Assembly: GCF_019711395.1 (NCBI RefSeq)
Contig: NZ_JAIGNL010000001.1
Coordinates: 1,762,620 to 1,826,619 of the forward strand
Reading direction: 5' to 3'
Source of the DNA: Qipengyuania xiapuensis
GTDB lineage: Bacteria > Pseudomonadota > Alphaproteobacteria > Sphingomonadales > Sphingomonadaceae
Length of the DNA stretch: 64,000 bases
The position numbers and the translations under genes are program-made. Positions 27,248 to 39,113 of this stretch are shown here, in pieces. The notes under the pieces were generated by a model that made no database searches, was not told where the DNA came from, and saw only the letters and a program-made list of their open reading frames with translations. The stretch's first letter is position 1. Every line of letters starts with the position of its first letter.

Positions 27248-27918
27248 GCAATCCGGTCTTCCTTGCCCTCGACGTCCCGCGGCTGGACGATGCCGTAGCG
27301 CTTGCCGAGAAGGTCAAGCAGCATGTCGGCGGCATCAAGCTGGGCCTGGAGTTCTTCAACGCTCACGGCGCGCATGGCGTGCACATGATCTCGCAGCTCG
27401 GCCTGCCGATCTTCCTCGACCTCAAACTCCACGACATTCCGAATACCGTCGCGGGAGCCATGCAGGCGATCCACGTACTGGAACCGGCCATCGTCACCAT
27501 CCACGCAAGCGGTGGCCGCGCGATGATGGAAGACGCGAAGGCCGCCGCTGGCGAGAACACCAAGGTCGTCGCGGTCACCATGCTCACGAGCCTCGACGAG
27601 CGCGATCTCAAGTCGATGGGCGTCGGCGGTTCGCCGCATGATCACGTGATGCGGCTTGCCGACCTCGCGCATACCTCAGGTCTTGATGGCGTCGTGTGCT
27701 CGGGTCACGAAATCAAGGCGGTACACGACCAATGGAAGGACGGCTTCTTCGTCGTCCCCGGTCTGCGCCCCGAGGGCAGCAATACCGGCGACCAGAAGCG
27801 CGTCGTCACTCCCCGCCAGGCCCGCGATGACGGTGCCAGCGTACTCGTGATCGGTCGTCCGATCAGCCGTGCGGAGGACCCGGCGCAAGCCGCCCGCGCC
27901 ATCGAGGCGACGCTTTAG
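27244..27918 (+). CDS. pyrF: Orotidine-5'-phosphate decarboxylase
   Basis: Last step of UMP synthesis. The 224-residue TIM barrel has LALDVPRLDDAVALAEKV, the catalytic Lys-Asp array in FLDLKLHDIPNTV, and the phosphate-gripper end VIGRPISRAEDP. It is translationally coupled to the LapA-like gene and touches the following small gene. Confidence 0.96.
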   Translation: MSNPVFLALDVPRLDDAVALAEKVKQHVGGIKLGLEFFNAHGAHGVHMISQLGLPIFLDLKLHDIPNTVAGAMQAIHVLEPAIVTIHASGGRAMMEDAKAAAGENTKVVAVTMLTSLDERDLKSMGVGGSPHDHVMRLADLAHTSGLDGVVCSGHEIKAVHDQWKDGFFVVPGLRPEGSNTGDQKRVVTPRQARDDGASVLVIGRPISRAEDPAQAARAIEATL

Positions 27919-28236
27919 GTGACAGGTACAGGCTTATTGACAATTCTGGTTGTCGCTTTGCTTGGCACTGGTTCTGGCTATCTGATCCGGAGAGTTTGCA
28001 GACCGACTTGGAGAAGGCTGGTTCTCCTTTTTTTCCTGTTCGCTCCACTGACGCTGTATCTCCTTTATGGGCTCGTCGATGGATGTTTCCTGATTGTCAG
28101 GCATAGCGGGGAGTACTGCTATGGTTTCGGCTTCGGGCTCGTCCTCTTTGGAATGCTTCTCTTGCCGCCTTGGATGGTAGGAAACCTGCTTGGCTATCTC
28201 TCGCCATGGGCACGCAAAGAGACTTCACACCCGTGA
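27919..28236 (+). CDS. Small hydrophobic protein between pyrF and trpF
   Basis: 105 residues from a GTG directly after the pyrF stop. Three hydrophobic helices are separated by short basic or Cys-containing loops. Its base composition is clearly lower in GC than the genes on either side, and it uses codons such as TTG, TTT and TAT that they avoid. I recognise no family. Its stop overlaps the trpF GTG. A real but recently acquired or fast-evolving gene is the best reading. Confidence 0.55.
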   Translation: MTGTGLLTILVVALLGTGSGYLIRRVCRPTWRRLVLLFFLFAPLTLYLLYGLVDGCFLIVRHSGEYCYGFGFGLVLFGMLLLPPWMVGNLLGYLSPWARKETSHP

Positions 28237-28874
28237 GCACCGCGATCAAGATTTGCGGCATATCGACGCCCGAAACGCTGGACGCGGTCATCGCCGCACG
28301 GGCCGAGTTCGTCGGCTTCAACTTCTACCCGCCGAGCCCGCGCCACGTATCGCTGCAGGACCTCTCGGCGCTCGCCGCCCGCGCAGGCTCGCGTGTCGCA
28401 AAGGTCGGCGTTTTCGTGGACGCCGATGACGTGTTGATCGGTGCGGCGGTCGAGGCGGGTCGGCTCGACGCGATCCAGCTCCATGGGGAAGAGCCCCCCG
28501 CCCGCGCTGCCGAGCTCAAGCAACGCTTCGGAATCCCCGTCTGGAAGGTCATTCCGGTCGCAACGTCGGCCGATATCGCCAGAAGCGCCGATTATCGCGG
28601 TGCCGTCGACTTCATGCTCTTCGATGCCAAGACCCCGAAGGACGCCGCCCTTCCCGGCGGCATGGGCCTGCGTTTCGACTGGACGCTGCTGTCCGGCCTC
28701 GATGCCGGTATGCCCTGGGGGCTCGCCGGTGGGCTCACACCGGCCAATGTCGCAGAGGCCATCGGGCGCACGGGCGCGCCGCTGGTCGACACCTCTTCCG
28801 GCGTAGAGACAGCCCCGGGCGACAAGGATCCCGATGCCATAGCGGCCTTCTGCTCGGCGGTCCGGAAGACCTGA
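28233..28874 (+). CDS. trpF: Phosphoribosylanthranilate isomerase
   Basis: Third-stage tryptophan enzyme, an Amadori rearrangement in a TIM barrel. 213 residues: AIKICGIST with the catalytic Cys, VGFNFYPPSPRHVS, IQLHGEE and LAGGLTPANVAEA are all present. The GTG at 28233 (GTGA overlap) is preferred to an ATG at 28206. trpBA do not follow in this window. Confidence 0.93.
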   Translation: MSTAIKICGISTPETLDAVIAARAEFVGFNFYPPSPRHVSLQDLSALAARAGSRVAKVGVFVDADDVLIGAAVEAGRLDAIQLHGEEPPARAAELKQRFGIPVWKVIPVATSADIARSADYRGAVDFMLFDAKTPKDAALPGGMGLRFDWTLLSGLDAGMPWGLAGGLTPANVAEAIGRTGAPLVDTSSGVETAPGDKDPDAIAAFCSAVRKT

Positions 28875-28883
28875 CGCGCAAGG

Positions 28884-28918
28884 AAAAAGGGGCGGTACCG
28901 CATACGCGGCCCGCCCCT
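28884..28918 (-). terminator. Terminator of the outer-membrane barrel gene
   Basis: Stem AGGGGCGG (28888-28895) with CCGCCCCT (28911-28918) and a nested CCGC/GCGG. Read on the minus strand TTTTT follows, so it serves the minus-strand gene; trpF on the other strand gets no U-tract from it. Confidence 0.75.
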
Positions 28919-28941
28919 CGCACTTGTCTTAACGACAGACC

Positions 28942-29412
28942 TTAGAAGGTCAGGCCGACAACTGCGTTGACTGCGTCTGCGTCGACGAAATCGTCGAAGT
29001 AGTGACGGTATTCCGCACCGAGGTAGAGGCTGTCACCCAGCTTGTGGTGGTAGCCGGCACCGAGATGCCATGCGTCGCCGCCATCATCGGTCAGCGTGAA
29101 GTTGTAGCCGCCGGTTGCGAAGAGCTTGCCGTCGTCACCGACCTTGAGGCCGAGGCGTGCGGTCGTACCAACGAGGACTTCCGCGCCGTCGACGAGGATC
29201 TTGTCGCCCGACAGTTCAACGCCGGCGAACGCGGTCTCGCCGAGATCGAAGTCGTAGCCGACAGCTGCGCCGAGGGTGGCTTCGCTGAAGTCTTCGACCC
29301 AGATCACACCGCCGCGTACTTCAGCGCGGACTTCGCCGCCTTCATCTTCGGCTGCTGCCGGGGTTGCGACAGCGGCTACTGCCACTGCGGCGAGGAGTGC
29401 GAACTTACGCAT
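28942..29412 (-). CDS. Small outer-membrane beta-barrel protein
   Basis: 156 residues. A signal peptide ends AAA-E, then alternating strands with Gly and aromatic residues (GAAVGYDFDLGE, LGAGYHHKLGDSLYLGAEYRH). It ends in a C-terminal Phe (AVVGLTF), the outer-membrane insertion signal. It is of the OmpA-like/opacity porin type with about eight strands. A good AAAGGG site precedes the start. Confidence 0.82.
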   Translation of the reverse strand: MRKFALLAAVAVAAVATPAAAEDEGGEVRAEVRGGVIWVEDFSEATLGAAVGYDFDLGETAFAGVELSGDKILVDGAEVLVGTTARLGLKVGDDGKLFATGGYNFTLTDDGGDAWHLGAGYHHKLGDSLYLGAEYRHYFDDFVDADAVNAVVGLTF

Positions 29413-29465
29413 AATCAGTTTTTCCCTTTTTTGGTTTTTTGCACCCGCATCTGCGGGGGGCGCGG

Positions 29466-29494
29466 CCTATTGCCGCCCGCCTTGATTGGTTCAA
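29466..29494 (-). promoter_or_regulatory. Promoter of the outer-membrane barrel gene
   Basis: On the minus strand TTGAAC (29494-29489), a 17-base spacer and AATAGG (29471-29466). An inverted repeat TGGTTCA (29487-29493) / TGAACCA (29512-29518) overlaps the -35 box and could be an operator. Confidence 0.45.
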
Positions 29495-29630
29495 CCGATT
29501 GTAACGTCAGGTGAACCAGACTGGCCTAACCTGTTGCCAATACGTCACTTATTGCGCTTTGAGCATGTCATTTGTTACATACCGTGGGAAGGAAACTTCC
29601 ACGCTCACGGGATCGCTTGGCCGACTCCGC

Positions 29631-29786
29631 TTGACGCAGTGCAATATCCTGCTATTCGCGCGCTTCGCTAATTGGCCCCGCACCCCGGTGAAGCGGTGGC
29701 CGCGTCGAATTCCTCGGAAATCGGCGGTGCGATGCCGGGTTGGATGGCCGCCGATGGGGTGGCTCAGCAAATTGAAGGAAAGACTT
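29631..29786 (+). promoter_or_regulatory. Promoter and leader of rpsD
   Basis: TTGACG (29631-29636) and TATTCG (29653-29658) with a 16-base spacer. The leader of about 125 bases holds a GC-rich segment (29682-29703) resembling one in the rpsA leader, and ends with GAAGGAAAG before the ATG. S4 autoregulates its mRNA in other bacteria; whether this leader does so is unknown. The rest of the 374-base gap carries no gene. Confidence 0.45.
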
Positions 29787-30401
29787 ATGTCGAAGCGCAA
29801 GAGCGCCAAGTACAAACTCGACCGCCGGATGGGCGAAAACATCTGGGGTCGTCCGAATTCGCCGGTCAACAAGCGTTCCTACGGCCCGGGCCAGCACGGT
29901 CAGCGCCGCAAGGGTAAGATGAGCGACTTCGGTCTGCAGCTCCGCGCCAAGCAGAAGCTCAAGGGCTACTACGGCGACGTTACCGAGAAGCAGTTCAAGC
30001 GCACCTACACCGAAGCTTCGAAGATGAAGGGCGACACCGGTCAGAACCTGATCGGCCTGCTCGAGCAGCGTCTCGACATGGTCGTCTACCGCGCGAAGTT
30101 CGCACCGACCATCTTCGCTGCCCGTCAGATCGTGAGCCACGGCCACATCTACCTGAACGGCGTTAAGACCAACATCGCATCGGCACGTGTCCGCGTCGGC
30201 GACGTCGTCAGCCTCGGCAGCAAGGCCAAGGAAATGGCTCTCGTCATCGAAGCACAGAGCCTGCCCGAGCGTGAAATTCCCGACTACGTCGCACCCGACG
30301 GCAACGACAAGGTGACCTTCACCCGCGTGCCGAAGCTCGACGAAGTGCCCTACCCGGTCACCATGGAACCGAACCTCGTGGTCGAGTTCTACTCGCGCTA
30401 A
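29787..30401 (+). CDS. rpsD: 30S ribosomal protein S4
   Basis: S4 starts 16S rRNA folding. 204 residues with [40 protein letters not shown], and the S4 RNA-binding domain [21 protein letters not shown]. It stands alone with its own promoter and terminator, as in other alphaproteobacteria. Confidence 0.97.
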   Translation: MSKRKSAKYKLDRRMGENIWGRPNSPVNKRSYGPGQHGQRRKGKMSDFGLQLRAKQKLKGYYGDVTEKQFKRTYTEASKMKGDTGQNLIGLLEQRLDMVVYRAKFAPTIFAARQIVSHGHIYLNGVKTNIASARVRVGDVVSLGSKAKEMALVIEAQSLPEREIPDYVAPDGNDKVTFTRVPKLDEVPYPVTMEPNLVVEFYSR

Positions 30402-30422
30402 GAGATCGGGAAACCGAACACG

Positions 30423-30455
30423 AAAGGGCGGTCCTTCGGGGCCGCCCTTTTCGTA
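30423..30455 (+). terminator. Terminator after rpsD
   Basis: Stem AAAGGGCGG / CCGCCCTTT around a TTCG tetraloop region, then TTTTCG. It sits between the convergent rpsD and M50-like genes and may work for both. Confidence 0.8.
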
Positions 30456-30464
30456 TGTAGCGTG

Positions 30465-31214
30465 TCAGGAGTGGGCGCGCCTGAGCGACCAGAACACCAT
30501 CGCGCAGATCATCGCGGTGATCAGCCCTCCCCAGAACCAGTAAGGCAGGAATAGCGCCTGAGAGATCACGCCGGTGTCGGACAGCTGTGCCTGGCCTCCG
30601 CGCACGAAGCCTTCGCTGAAGAGATAGCCGAAGTCGCGGTAGATGCTGATGCAGCCCTGAACGCCGAGGAATTGCACGGCGAACCGGCGCCACTGTTCGC
30701 GTCCCTTGAACGCAATCGCGAGGCTCACAACACCCAGGAGCGGAAGCACGATCCAGCCGGTCGTCGACCTCACCCAGATCAAGGTCGACCCGATCAGGAC
30801 GAGGCCCAGGATAACCAGCGCCGATCGTGTTGCAGCGCGCCGTGCTGAAGCGAGGATCAGGAGGCATCCCGCAAGCGTGGGACCGATCAGTCCCGCTCCC
30901 GCGATCATCGCCTGCGACAGCCGCGATGGCGAATCCGTTGTGGTGTAAAGCGCGTAGCCCGAGCCGTTCTGGAAAATGACCAGCCGTTCGAAATCGTAGC
31001 CAAAGGCCAATGCCGCCAACCCGTGACCCATCTCGTGGAACCAGGTGGCGAGGATGCTGAAGGGATAAAGCAGGTAACCGCCATAGGGCGAACCCCACAG
31101 CAGGATCGAACACGCGCCCATGACGACCAGCAGGGTGATTTCACGCCGCCCGGCCTCGCTGCGATAGGAGGGCGGACGGTAGCCGTTATTCACTCTCGGC
31201 CGCCATTCAGCCAT
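30465..31214 (-). CDS. M50B-like site-2 protease family membrane protein
   Basis: 249 residues with several membrane helices. Helix 2 carries the zinc motif HEMGH in the context ILATWFHEMGHGLAALAFG, as in the peptidase M50B-like group. Further helices and a conserved Asn-Gly (FQNGSGYALY) follow. Its substrate is unknown. It is last in the long minus-strand train and is separated from the SDR gene by about 110 bases. Confidence 0.8.
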   Translation of the reverse strand: MAEWRPRVNNGYRPPSYRSEAGRREITLLVVMGACSILLWGSPYGGYLLYPFSILATWFHEMGHGLAALAFGYDFERLVIFQNGSGYALYTTTDSPSRLSQAMIAGAGLIGPTLAGCLLILASARRAATRSALVILGLVLIGSTLIWVRSTTGWIVLPLLGVVSLAIAFKGREQWRRFAVQFLGVQGCISIYRDFGYLFSEGFVRGGQAQLSDTGVISQALFLPYWFWGGLITAMICAMVFWSLRRAHS

Positions 31215-31327
31215 CCTGTCGCTCCCGTCTTCGCCTCAAGCGGCGGCTTCCTTGCTGTCTTCGAGTTAGGGATCGAGACTGCCGAAATCCAGCGGCTCCT
31301 TGTCGAGCAGCTACCGGAGCGTCCCGG

Positions 31328-32022
31328 TTACGGCACGATCTCCTCGCCATCCCACGCGAACTGCCGCCCGCTTTGTGCAGGGCCGATGCCTTCCAATACC
31401 TCGAGCAAGCGTGATGCAGAGAATTCCGGCGTGAACAGCTTGCCTTCGGGCACATTGCGCTGGAACGGCTCGCTCAGCTGGGTGTCGACCGTGCCGGGAT
31501 GGAGCGTGACGCAAAAGGCATCGGGCTTCTTGCGGGCCAGTTCGACCGAATAGGTGCGCATGAGCATGACCAGCGCCGCCTTGCTCGCGCGGTAGGAATA
31601 CCAGCCGCCCAGCCGGTTGTCGCCAATGCTGCCGACACGGGCCGCGAGCGCTGCAAAACCTGCCCGTCCCTCGTCGGGCAGAAGCGGTAGGAAGTGCTTG
31701 GCGACCAGCGCCGGGCCGGTGCTGTTGATCGCGAAATTGCGTGCCAGCATTGCGGGATCGATCTGCCGCCAGTCCTTCTCCGGACCTGACTTGCCCTCGT
31801 GCAGGAAGCCGGTCGCGACGAGGACGAGATCGACGTCCCCTGCCACCCCGATGCGTTTCGCGGCCTCCGCGATGCTGTGTTCGTCCTCGAGATCGAGATG
31901 CGCCTCGCCAGTGGCGCTGCGCGAGAGGGGGTGCACCTCGGTGCCGCCCTGTTCGAGCAGGTCGGCAAGCGCGGCACCGATGCCTCCGGAGGCACCGACG
32001 ACGACTGCTCGCCGCCAGCCCA

Positions 32023-32023
<1 letters not shown>
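31328..32023 (-). CDS. Short-chain dehydrogenase/reductase
   Basis: 231 residues. Rossmann motif VVVGASGGIGAALADLLEQGG, then YSYRASKAALVMLMRTYSVE with the Tyr-x3-Lys catalytic pair and Ser upstream (VGSIGDN). The sequence resembles C-factor/CsgA-like SDRs. The ATG at 32023 overlaps the tgt stop by one base, so it is probably coupled; longer frames are artefacts. Substrate unknown. Confidence 0.85.
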
Positions 32024-34115
<2,092 letters not shown>

Positions 34116-34133
34116 GTCGCGCCGCCTAGCGTG

Positions 34134-34898
34134 TCAGGCGCGCAGTCGCCAGCCTGTCTTGAAGATATAGGCGATCACGGCGGTGCATGCGGCAAGGAAA
34201 GCTAGAGTGATCCCGAAGCTGATCCAGATGTTCACGTCGCTGCTGCCGTAGAAGGTCCAGCGCAGGCCGCTCACGAGATAGACGATCGGGTTGGCGAGCG
34301 CGATCTTGTCCCAGGGCCCGGGCAGCATATCGATCGAATAGAAGGTGCCGCCAAGGAAGGTCAGCGGGGTGAGGAACAGCATCGGGATGATGCCCAGCTT
34401 CTCGAAATTGTCCGCCCATATGCCGAGGATGAAGCCGAACAGGCTGAAGGCCGCTGCCACCAGCATGATGTAGAACATCGCGAGCAGCGGATAGGCGATG
34501 GAATAGTCGACGAAGAGCCGCGCGGTCACGAGGATGATCGCGGCAAGGATCAGGCTCTTGGTCATCGCCGCGCCCACGAAGCCGATCAGCGTCTCGGCCA
34601 CGCCCACGGGCGCGCTCAGCAGTTCGTAGATCGTGCCGGTAAAACGCGGCATGTAGATGCCGAAGCTCGAATTGCTGGTGGTCTCGCCGAGCAGTGTCAG
34701 CATCAGCAGGCCGGGAATGATGAAGGCACCGTAATCCACTCCGCCGAGGTCGGGCATGCGCCCGCCGATCGCCGCACCGAAGACGATGAAATAGAGCGAG
34801 GTCGTGAGGACCGGCGCGAGCACCGACTGGAAAGCCGTGCGCAGGAAGCGCATCAGCTCGCGCTTGTAGATGGACCAGGTGGATCTCCAGCCGATCAT
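34134..34898 (-). CDS. ABC-2 type transporter permease
   Basis: 254 residues, six membrane helices. ABC-2 features are visible: an N-terminal amphipathic IYKRELMRFLRTAFQSVLAP and the conserved FLTPLTFLGGTFYSIDMLPG before helix 6. Its start overlaps the ATPase stop by 4 bases, so the two form an exporter of the YadG-YadH type. The substrate is unknown. Confidence 0.9.
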   Translation of the reverse strand: MIGWRSTWSIYKRELMRFLRTAFQSVLAPVLTTSLYFIVFGAAIGGRMPDLGGVDYGAFIIPGLLMLTLLGETTSNSSFGIYMPRFTGTIYELLSAPVGVAETLIGFVGAAMTKSLILAAIILVTARLFVDYSIAYPLLAMFYIMLVAAAFSLFGFILGIWADNFEKLGIIPMLFLTPLTFLGGTFYSIDMLPGPWDKIALANPIVYLVSGLRWTFYGSSDVNIWISFGITLAFLAACTAVIAYIFKTGWRLRA

Positions 34899-35836
34899 GC
34901 CGCTTCCTCCTCGCCCAGCAGCGAAACGAAGATTTCCTCGAGGCTGCTCTCGCGTACGTCGATGCCCGTGTAGTCGATACCTGCCGCGATCAGCGCCTTG
35001 GTGAGCTCTGCCACTTCGGCCTTGCCGCGCCCCGTACCGTCACCGCCGCGATAGCAGAGCGACGTGCCACCCTGCTCGATCTCGATCGGGAACTGCGAGA
35101 GCGATTGGGGAAGTTCGCTAATCGGATTGGCGAGCGCGATATGCGCCTCGGTCCGTCCCAACCGCGACATCATCGCTTCCTTCTCGTCGACCATCAGCAG
35201 CTTGCCGCGATTGATGATGCCCACACGGTCCGCCATCAGTTCGGCTTCCTCGATATAATGCGTGGTCAGGATGATCGTGACACCGCGATCGCGCATCTGG
35301 TCGACGATTGCCCACATGCCCTTGCGCAGCTCGACATCGACCCCGGCGGTCGGCTCGTCGAGGAACAGGAGGTCGGGTTCATGCGCGAGCGCCTTGGCGA
35401 TCAGCACTCGGCGCTTCATGCCGCCCGACAGCGCCATTATGCGCTCGTCCTTCTTGTCCCACAGGCTGAGCGAGCGGAGGATTTCCTCGATCCGGGCAGG
35501 ATCGGGCGCGAGGCCGAACAGCCCGCGCGAGTAGGATACCGCGCGGTGCACCGGTTCGAACATGTCGGTCGAGAGTTCCTGCGGGACGAGACCGATCCGC
35601 GCCCTCGCCTTGCGCCAGTCGCTCGCCATGTCGTGACCGAAAGCGCGGATAGTGCCTTCGCTCGGCCGCACGAGACCGCAAACCGCACCGATCAGCGTGG
35701 TCTTGCCGGCGCCATTGGGCCCAAGCAGTGCGAAAATCTCGCCTTTGCGGATTGTGAGGTCGACATTGTCGAGGGCCTTGAGCCCGCCCGGATAGACCTT
35801 CGAGAGGCCTTCAAGCTCGAGGATCGGTTCGTTCAT
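34895..35836 (-). CDS. ABC transporter ATP-binding protein (YadG-like)
   Basis: 313 residues: Walker A LLGPNGAGKTTLIGAVCGL, Q-loop IGLVPQELSTD, signature ALSGGMKRRVLIAKALA, Walker B LLFLDEPTAGVD and an H-loop in LTTHYIEEAE. The C-terminal 80 residues are the usual regulatory tail. The ATG at 35836 is the family start. It lies 10 bases downstream of queA. Confidence 0.93.
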   Translation of the reverse strand: MNEPILELEGLSKVYPGGLKALDNVDLTIRKGEIFALLGPNGAGKTTLIGAVCGLVRPSEGTIRAFGHDMASDWRKARARIGLVPQELSTDMFEPVHRAVSYSRGLFGLAPDPARIEEILRSLSLWDKKDERIMALSGGMKRRVLIAKALAHEPDLLFLDEPTAGVDVELRKGMWAIVDQMRDRGVTIILTTHYIEEAELMADRVGIINRGKLLMVDEKEAMMSRLGRTEAHIALANPISELPQSLSQFPIEIEQGGTSLCYRGGDGTGRGKAEVAELTKALIAAGIDYTGIDVRESSLEEIFVSLLGEEEAA

Positions 35837-35846
35837 GAGGGCTGAG

Positions 35847-36875
35847 CTAGGGCAGCAGGAGCGAGGAGTCACCATAGGAATAGAAACGGTACTCGTTCGC
35901 GATGGCATGCGCATAGGCATCCTGCATTCGCTCGCGGCCCATCAGCGCGCTCACCAGCATGAACAGCGTCGATTTCGGCAGGTGGAAATTGGTCATCAAG
36001 CCGTCGATCGCGCGGAAGGTGTAGCCGGGCGTGATGAAGATGTCGGTGTCCCCCGCGAAGGGCCGGATGACCTTGTCCTCGCCGGTCGCGCTTTCGAGCA
36101 GGCGCAGGCTGGTAGTACCGACCGAGATGACGCGGTTGCCCGCAGCGCGCGCGGCGTTGAGGCGGTCGCAGACGTCCTGTTCGAGCCTGCCGAATTCGGC
36201 GTGCATCTTGTGGTCTTCGGTATCGTCCGCCTTCACCGGCAGGAAGGTGCCCGCTCCGACGTGAAGCGTGAGCGTTTCGGTCTTGATGCCGCGCTCTGCC
36301 AGCGCCGCCATCAGCCGGTCGGTGAAGTGGAGCGCGGCGGTGGGAGCGGCGACCGCGCCGTCCTCCTTCGCGAACATGGTCTGGTAGTCTTCGCGATCCT
36401 GTTCGTCTGTCGGACGCTTGCCAGCGATATATGGCGGCAGCGGCATGGTACCGGCACGGTCGAGCAACACTTCGACCGGCTCGTCGCCCTCGAAAAACAG
36501 GACGAAGCTGCCATCCTCCAGACGCTCCTCGGCAATCGCGGTCACCCCGCCACCGAAGGTTGCGACATCGCCGACGCGAAGGCGTTTCGCATTGCGCACG
36601 AAGGCCTGCCAGCGGCGCAGATCGATCCGCTTGTGCAGCGTCGCGCCGATCTTGGCCTCGCCCCTCCGGCCTTCGAGCTGCGCGGGGATTACGCGCGTGT
36701 CGTTGAATACCAGTACATCGCCCGGTTCGAGCAGGTCCGGCAGGTCCATGACCGTGCGATCGCCGAAAGCACCCTCGGCCGGGACCACGAGCATGCGCGC
36801 GGCATCGCGCGGCCGCGCGGGGCGCAGGGCAATGCGTTCGTTGGGAAGCTCGAAATCGAAAAGGTCTACGCGCAT
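35847..36875 (-). CDS. queA: S-adenosylmethionine:tRNA ribosyltransferase-isomerase
   Basis: Transfers the ribosyl part of SAM to preQ1-tRNA to give epoxyqueuosine. 342 residues with [51 protein letters not shown] and the C-terminal [17 protein letters not shown]. It belongs to the same minus-strand train as tgt. Confidence 0.96.
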   Translation of the reverse strand: MRVDLFDFELPNERIALRPARPRDAARMLVVPAEGAFGDRTVMDLPDLLEPGDVLVFNDTRVIPAQLEGRRGEAKIGATLHKRIDLRRWQAFVRNAKRLRVGDVATFGGGVTAIAEERLEDGSFVLFFEGDEPVEVLLDRAGTMPLPPYIAGKRPTDEQDREDYQTMFAKEDGAVAAPTAALHFTDRLMAALAERGIKTETLTLHVGAGTFLPVKADDTEDHKMHAEFGRLEQDVCDRLNAARAAGNRVISVGTTSLRLLESATGEDKVIRPFAGDTDIFITPGYTFRAIDGLMTNFHLPKSTLFMLVSALMGRERMQDAYAHAIANEYRFYSYGDSSLLLP

Positions 36876-36912
36876 GGCGGCGCCCTTAGACGCTCGCCTT
36901 GGCGAAGAAAAC

Positions 36913-37596
36913 TCAGTTTTCGATAGGGGCGCTCAGCTCGTCGAGACCGATCACCGGTTCCGCCTCGATACGCGGAGCGGTGGGAACGGGCTTGTTCTCG
37001 CTGGCGATCGACGCCTGCAGGATGCGCGTCGGGTTCGCGGGCGGCTCGCCGCGGGTGATCGCATCGACTGCCGGCATGTTCGAGATCACGCGGCCGAAGT
37101 TGGTGTAGCGCTTGTCGAGGTTGAAGCGCGGGTAGAACACGATGAAGAACTGGCTGTTCGCACTGTCTTCGCTCTGCGCACGGGCCATCGAGACCGTGCC
37201 GCGCACATGCGGCATCGGGTTGAACTCTTCCTCGAGGTCGGGAAGCTCCGAGCCACCCTGGCCGGTGCCGGTCGGATCGCCGGTCTGCGCCATGAAGCCG
37301 TCGATCACACGGTGGAAGATCACACCGTCATAAAAGCCCTGCTTGGCAAGCGTCTTCACGCGCTCGACATGGTCGGGAGCCCACTCGGGCATCAGGCGGA
37401 TCGCCACGCGCTCACCCGTCGACAGGTCGAGCAGGAGGATGTTGTCGCGGTCCTCGTTCGCATCGTAATTGATCGGCACGAAGACGCGGCGCGGCTGTTC
37501 CACAGGCGCGGCTTCGGCTTCCTGAGCACTGGCGGCAACCGGAGCAATTGCGGTCATGGCCGCGGCAGCAAGGGCAAGCGAAGACTTGAGCATCAT
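36913..37596 (-). CDS. Periplasmic cyclophilin-type peptidylprolyl isomerase
   Basis: 227 residues. A signal peptide ends ASA-QEAEA, so it acts in the periplasm. The cyclophilin core has [48 protein letters not shown] and NFGRVISNM, carrying the catalytic Arg, Phe and Gln positions. The start is the first of two adjacent ATGs. It lies between coaD and queA. Confidence 0.9.
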   Translation of the reverse strand: MMLKSSLALAAAAMTAIAPVAASAQEAEAAPVEQPRRVFVPINYDANEDRDNILLLDLSTGERVAIRLMPEWAPDHVERVKTLAKQGFYDGVIFHRVIDGFMAQTGDPTGTGQGGSELPDLEEEFNPMPHVRGTVSMARAQSEDSANSQFFIVFYPRFNLDKRYTNFGRVISNMPAVDAITRGEPPANPTRILQASIASENKPVPTAPRIEAEPVIGLDELSAPIEN

Positions 37597-37689
37597 TTTT
37601 CCGTCGAAATATCCTGTATGCACCACGCCCTAGCGAGGCTGCGCTGTCGGTTCAATGAATGGTTTGGGCTATTCCCAAGCGGCGTGCGC

Positions 37690-38202
37690 TCAGTAATCGC
37701 CGAGGCGGCCTTTTTCCTCGACCCGCGCAATCACCTCCTCGCAGACTTCCTTGCTCACGAAGGGCGTGATGTCGCCGCCGAACAGCGCGATTTCCTTGAC
37801 CAGCTTCGAGGCAATCGGCTGCAATGAGACATCGGCCATGAGGAACACGGTCTCGATATCGTCATCAAGCTGCTGGTTCATGCCGGCCATCTGGTATTCG
37901 TACTCGAAGTCGGCGACCGCGCGCAGGCCGCGGATGAGGACATTGGCGCCCATCTTCTGCGCGAACTTGACCAGCAGTGCGTTGAAGCCCTCGACCTCGA
38001 CATTGTCGAGACCCATGCCCGCAATCTCGCGTTTGACCATGCGGAAGCGTTCTTCGGTCGAGAACATCGGGTTCTTCGACGGGTTGGTGGTCACGCCGAT
38101 GATCAGCTTGTCGACAAGCTTGCTGCCGCGCCGGATGATGTCGGCATGGCCCAGAGTGATGGGGTCGAAAGTGCCCGGATAAATGCCGATACGCTCTGCC
38201 AT
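37690..38202 (-). CDS. coaD: Pantetheine-phosphate adenylyltransferase
   Basis: Fourth step of CoA synthesis. 170 residues: nucleotidyltransferase motif IYPGTFDPITLGHADII (TxGH), LIRGLRAVADFEYEYQMAGMN and the C-terminal VKEIALFGGDITPFV. It overlaps the ispA stop by one base. Confidence 0.96.
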   Translation of the reverse strand: MAERIGIYPGTFDPITLGHADIIRRGSKLVDKLIIGVTTNPSKNPMFSTEERFRMVKREIAGMGLDNVEVEGFNALLVKFAQKMGANVLIRGLRAVADFEYEYQMAGMNQQLDDDIETVFLMADVSLQPIASKLVKEIALFGGDITPFVSKEVCEEVIARVEEKGRLGDY

Positions 38203-39110
38203 CAGTGATCCCTCTTCACGATGAAATGCGCAAGCTCGACCAGTGCCTGCGCGTCCGACCCGTAACTCGAAAGATGTTCGCCCGCCTGATCGACGAGCAT
38301 CTCAGCCTGCGCGCGGGCCTTGTCGCGGCCCATAAGCGTAACGAAGGTCTGTTTGCCCTGCCCCTCGTCCTTGCGCAGCGCCTTGCCGGCCTTCGCCTCG
38401 TCGCCTTCCACGTCGAGCAGGTCGTCGGCGATCTGGAATGCGAGGCCGATATCGCGGGCATAGGCGCGCAGGTGGGTGCGGCCTTCGGGCGGCACCTTGC
38501 CGAGGATGGCGCCCATCTCGACACTGGCGGCCAGCAGCGCGCCGGTCTTCAGCTGCTGCAGGCGCGTCACTTGCCGGATGTCGTATTGCTCCTCGTCGGA
38601 GACGATATCCATCATCTGGCCGCCTGCCATGCCTTCATGGCCGCTCGCTTTCGCGAGTGTCGCCACCAGCTCGGCACGGACGAAAGGATCGCTGCTCGTG
38701 CCGGGCATGGTGAGAATGTCGAATGCGAGCGCGTGCAGGCAGTCGCCCGCCAGAACCGCCGTCGCATCGTCATAGACCTTGTGCAGGGTCGGCTTGCCGT
38801 GACGCATGTCGTCATCGTCCATGCAGGGCAGGTCGTCATGGATCAGCGAATAGGCATGGATCGCCTCGACCGCGCAGCCCGCGGCAACTGCCGCATCGCG
38901 GTCGACCCCGAAGAGCCTGGCGGTCGAGCAGACAAGCAGCGGGCGCACCCGCTTGCCGCCGCCGATCACCGCATAGCGCATCGCCTCGACCAGCCGGGCC
39001 CGCGTGTCCTGCGGCACCGGCAGATAGGCATCGAAGGCCGCATCGACATCTTCCTGGACCCGCGCGAAGGCCTCGGCGAGCGTTTCGGGCATCGGGCTCA
39101 TCGCGTTCAC
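38202..39110 (-). CDS. ispA: Polyprenyl diphosphate synthase (farnesyl diphosphate synthase type)
   Basis: 302 residues. The first Asp-rich motif lies in SLIHDDLPCMDDDDMRHGKP and the second in AFQIADDLLDVEGDEAKAGK. The two-residue insertion in the first motif is the type II farnesyl/geranyl synthase pattern. It lies between xseB and coaD; the xseB-ispA pair is conserved in many bacteria, where dxs often follows, though not here. Confidence 0.93.
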   Translation of the reverse strand: MNAMSPMPETLAEAFARVQEDVDAAFDAYLPVPQDTRARLVEAMRYAVIGGGKRVRPLLVCSTARLFGVDRDAAVAAGCAVEAIHAYSLIHDDLPCMDDDDMRHGKPTLHKVYDDATAVLAGDCLHALAFDILTMPGTSSDPFVRAELVATLAKASGHEGMAGGQMMDIVSDEEQYDIRQVTRLQQLKTGALLAASVEMGAILGKVPPEGRTHLRAYARDIGLAFQIADDLLDVEGDEAKAGKALRKDEGQGKQTFVTLMGRDKARAQAEMLVDQAGEHLSSYGSDAQALVELAHFIVKRDH

Positions 39111-39113
39111 GCC

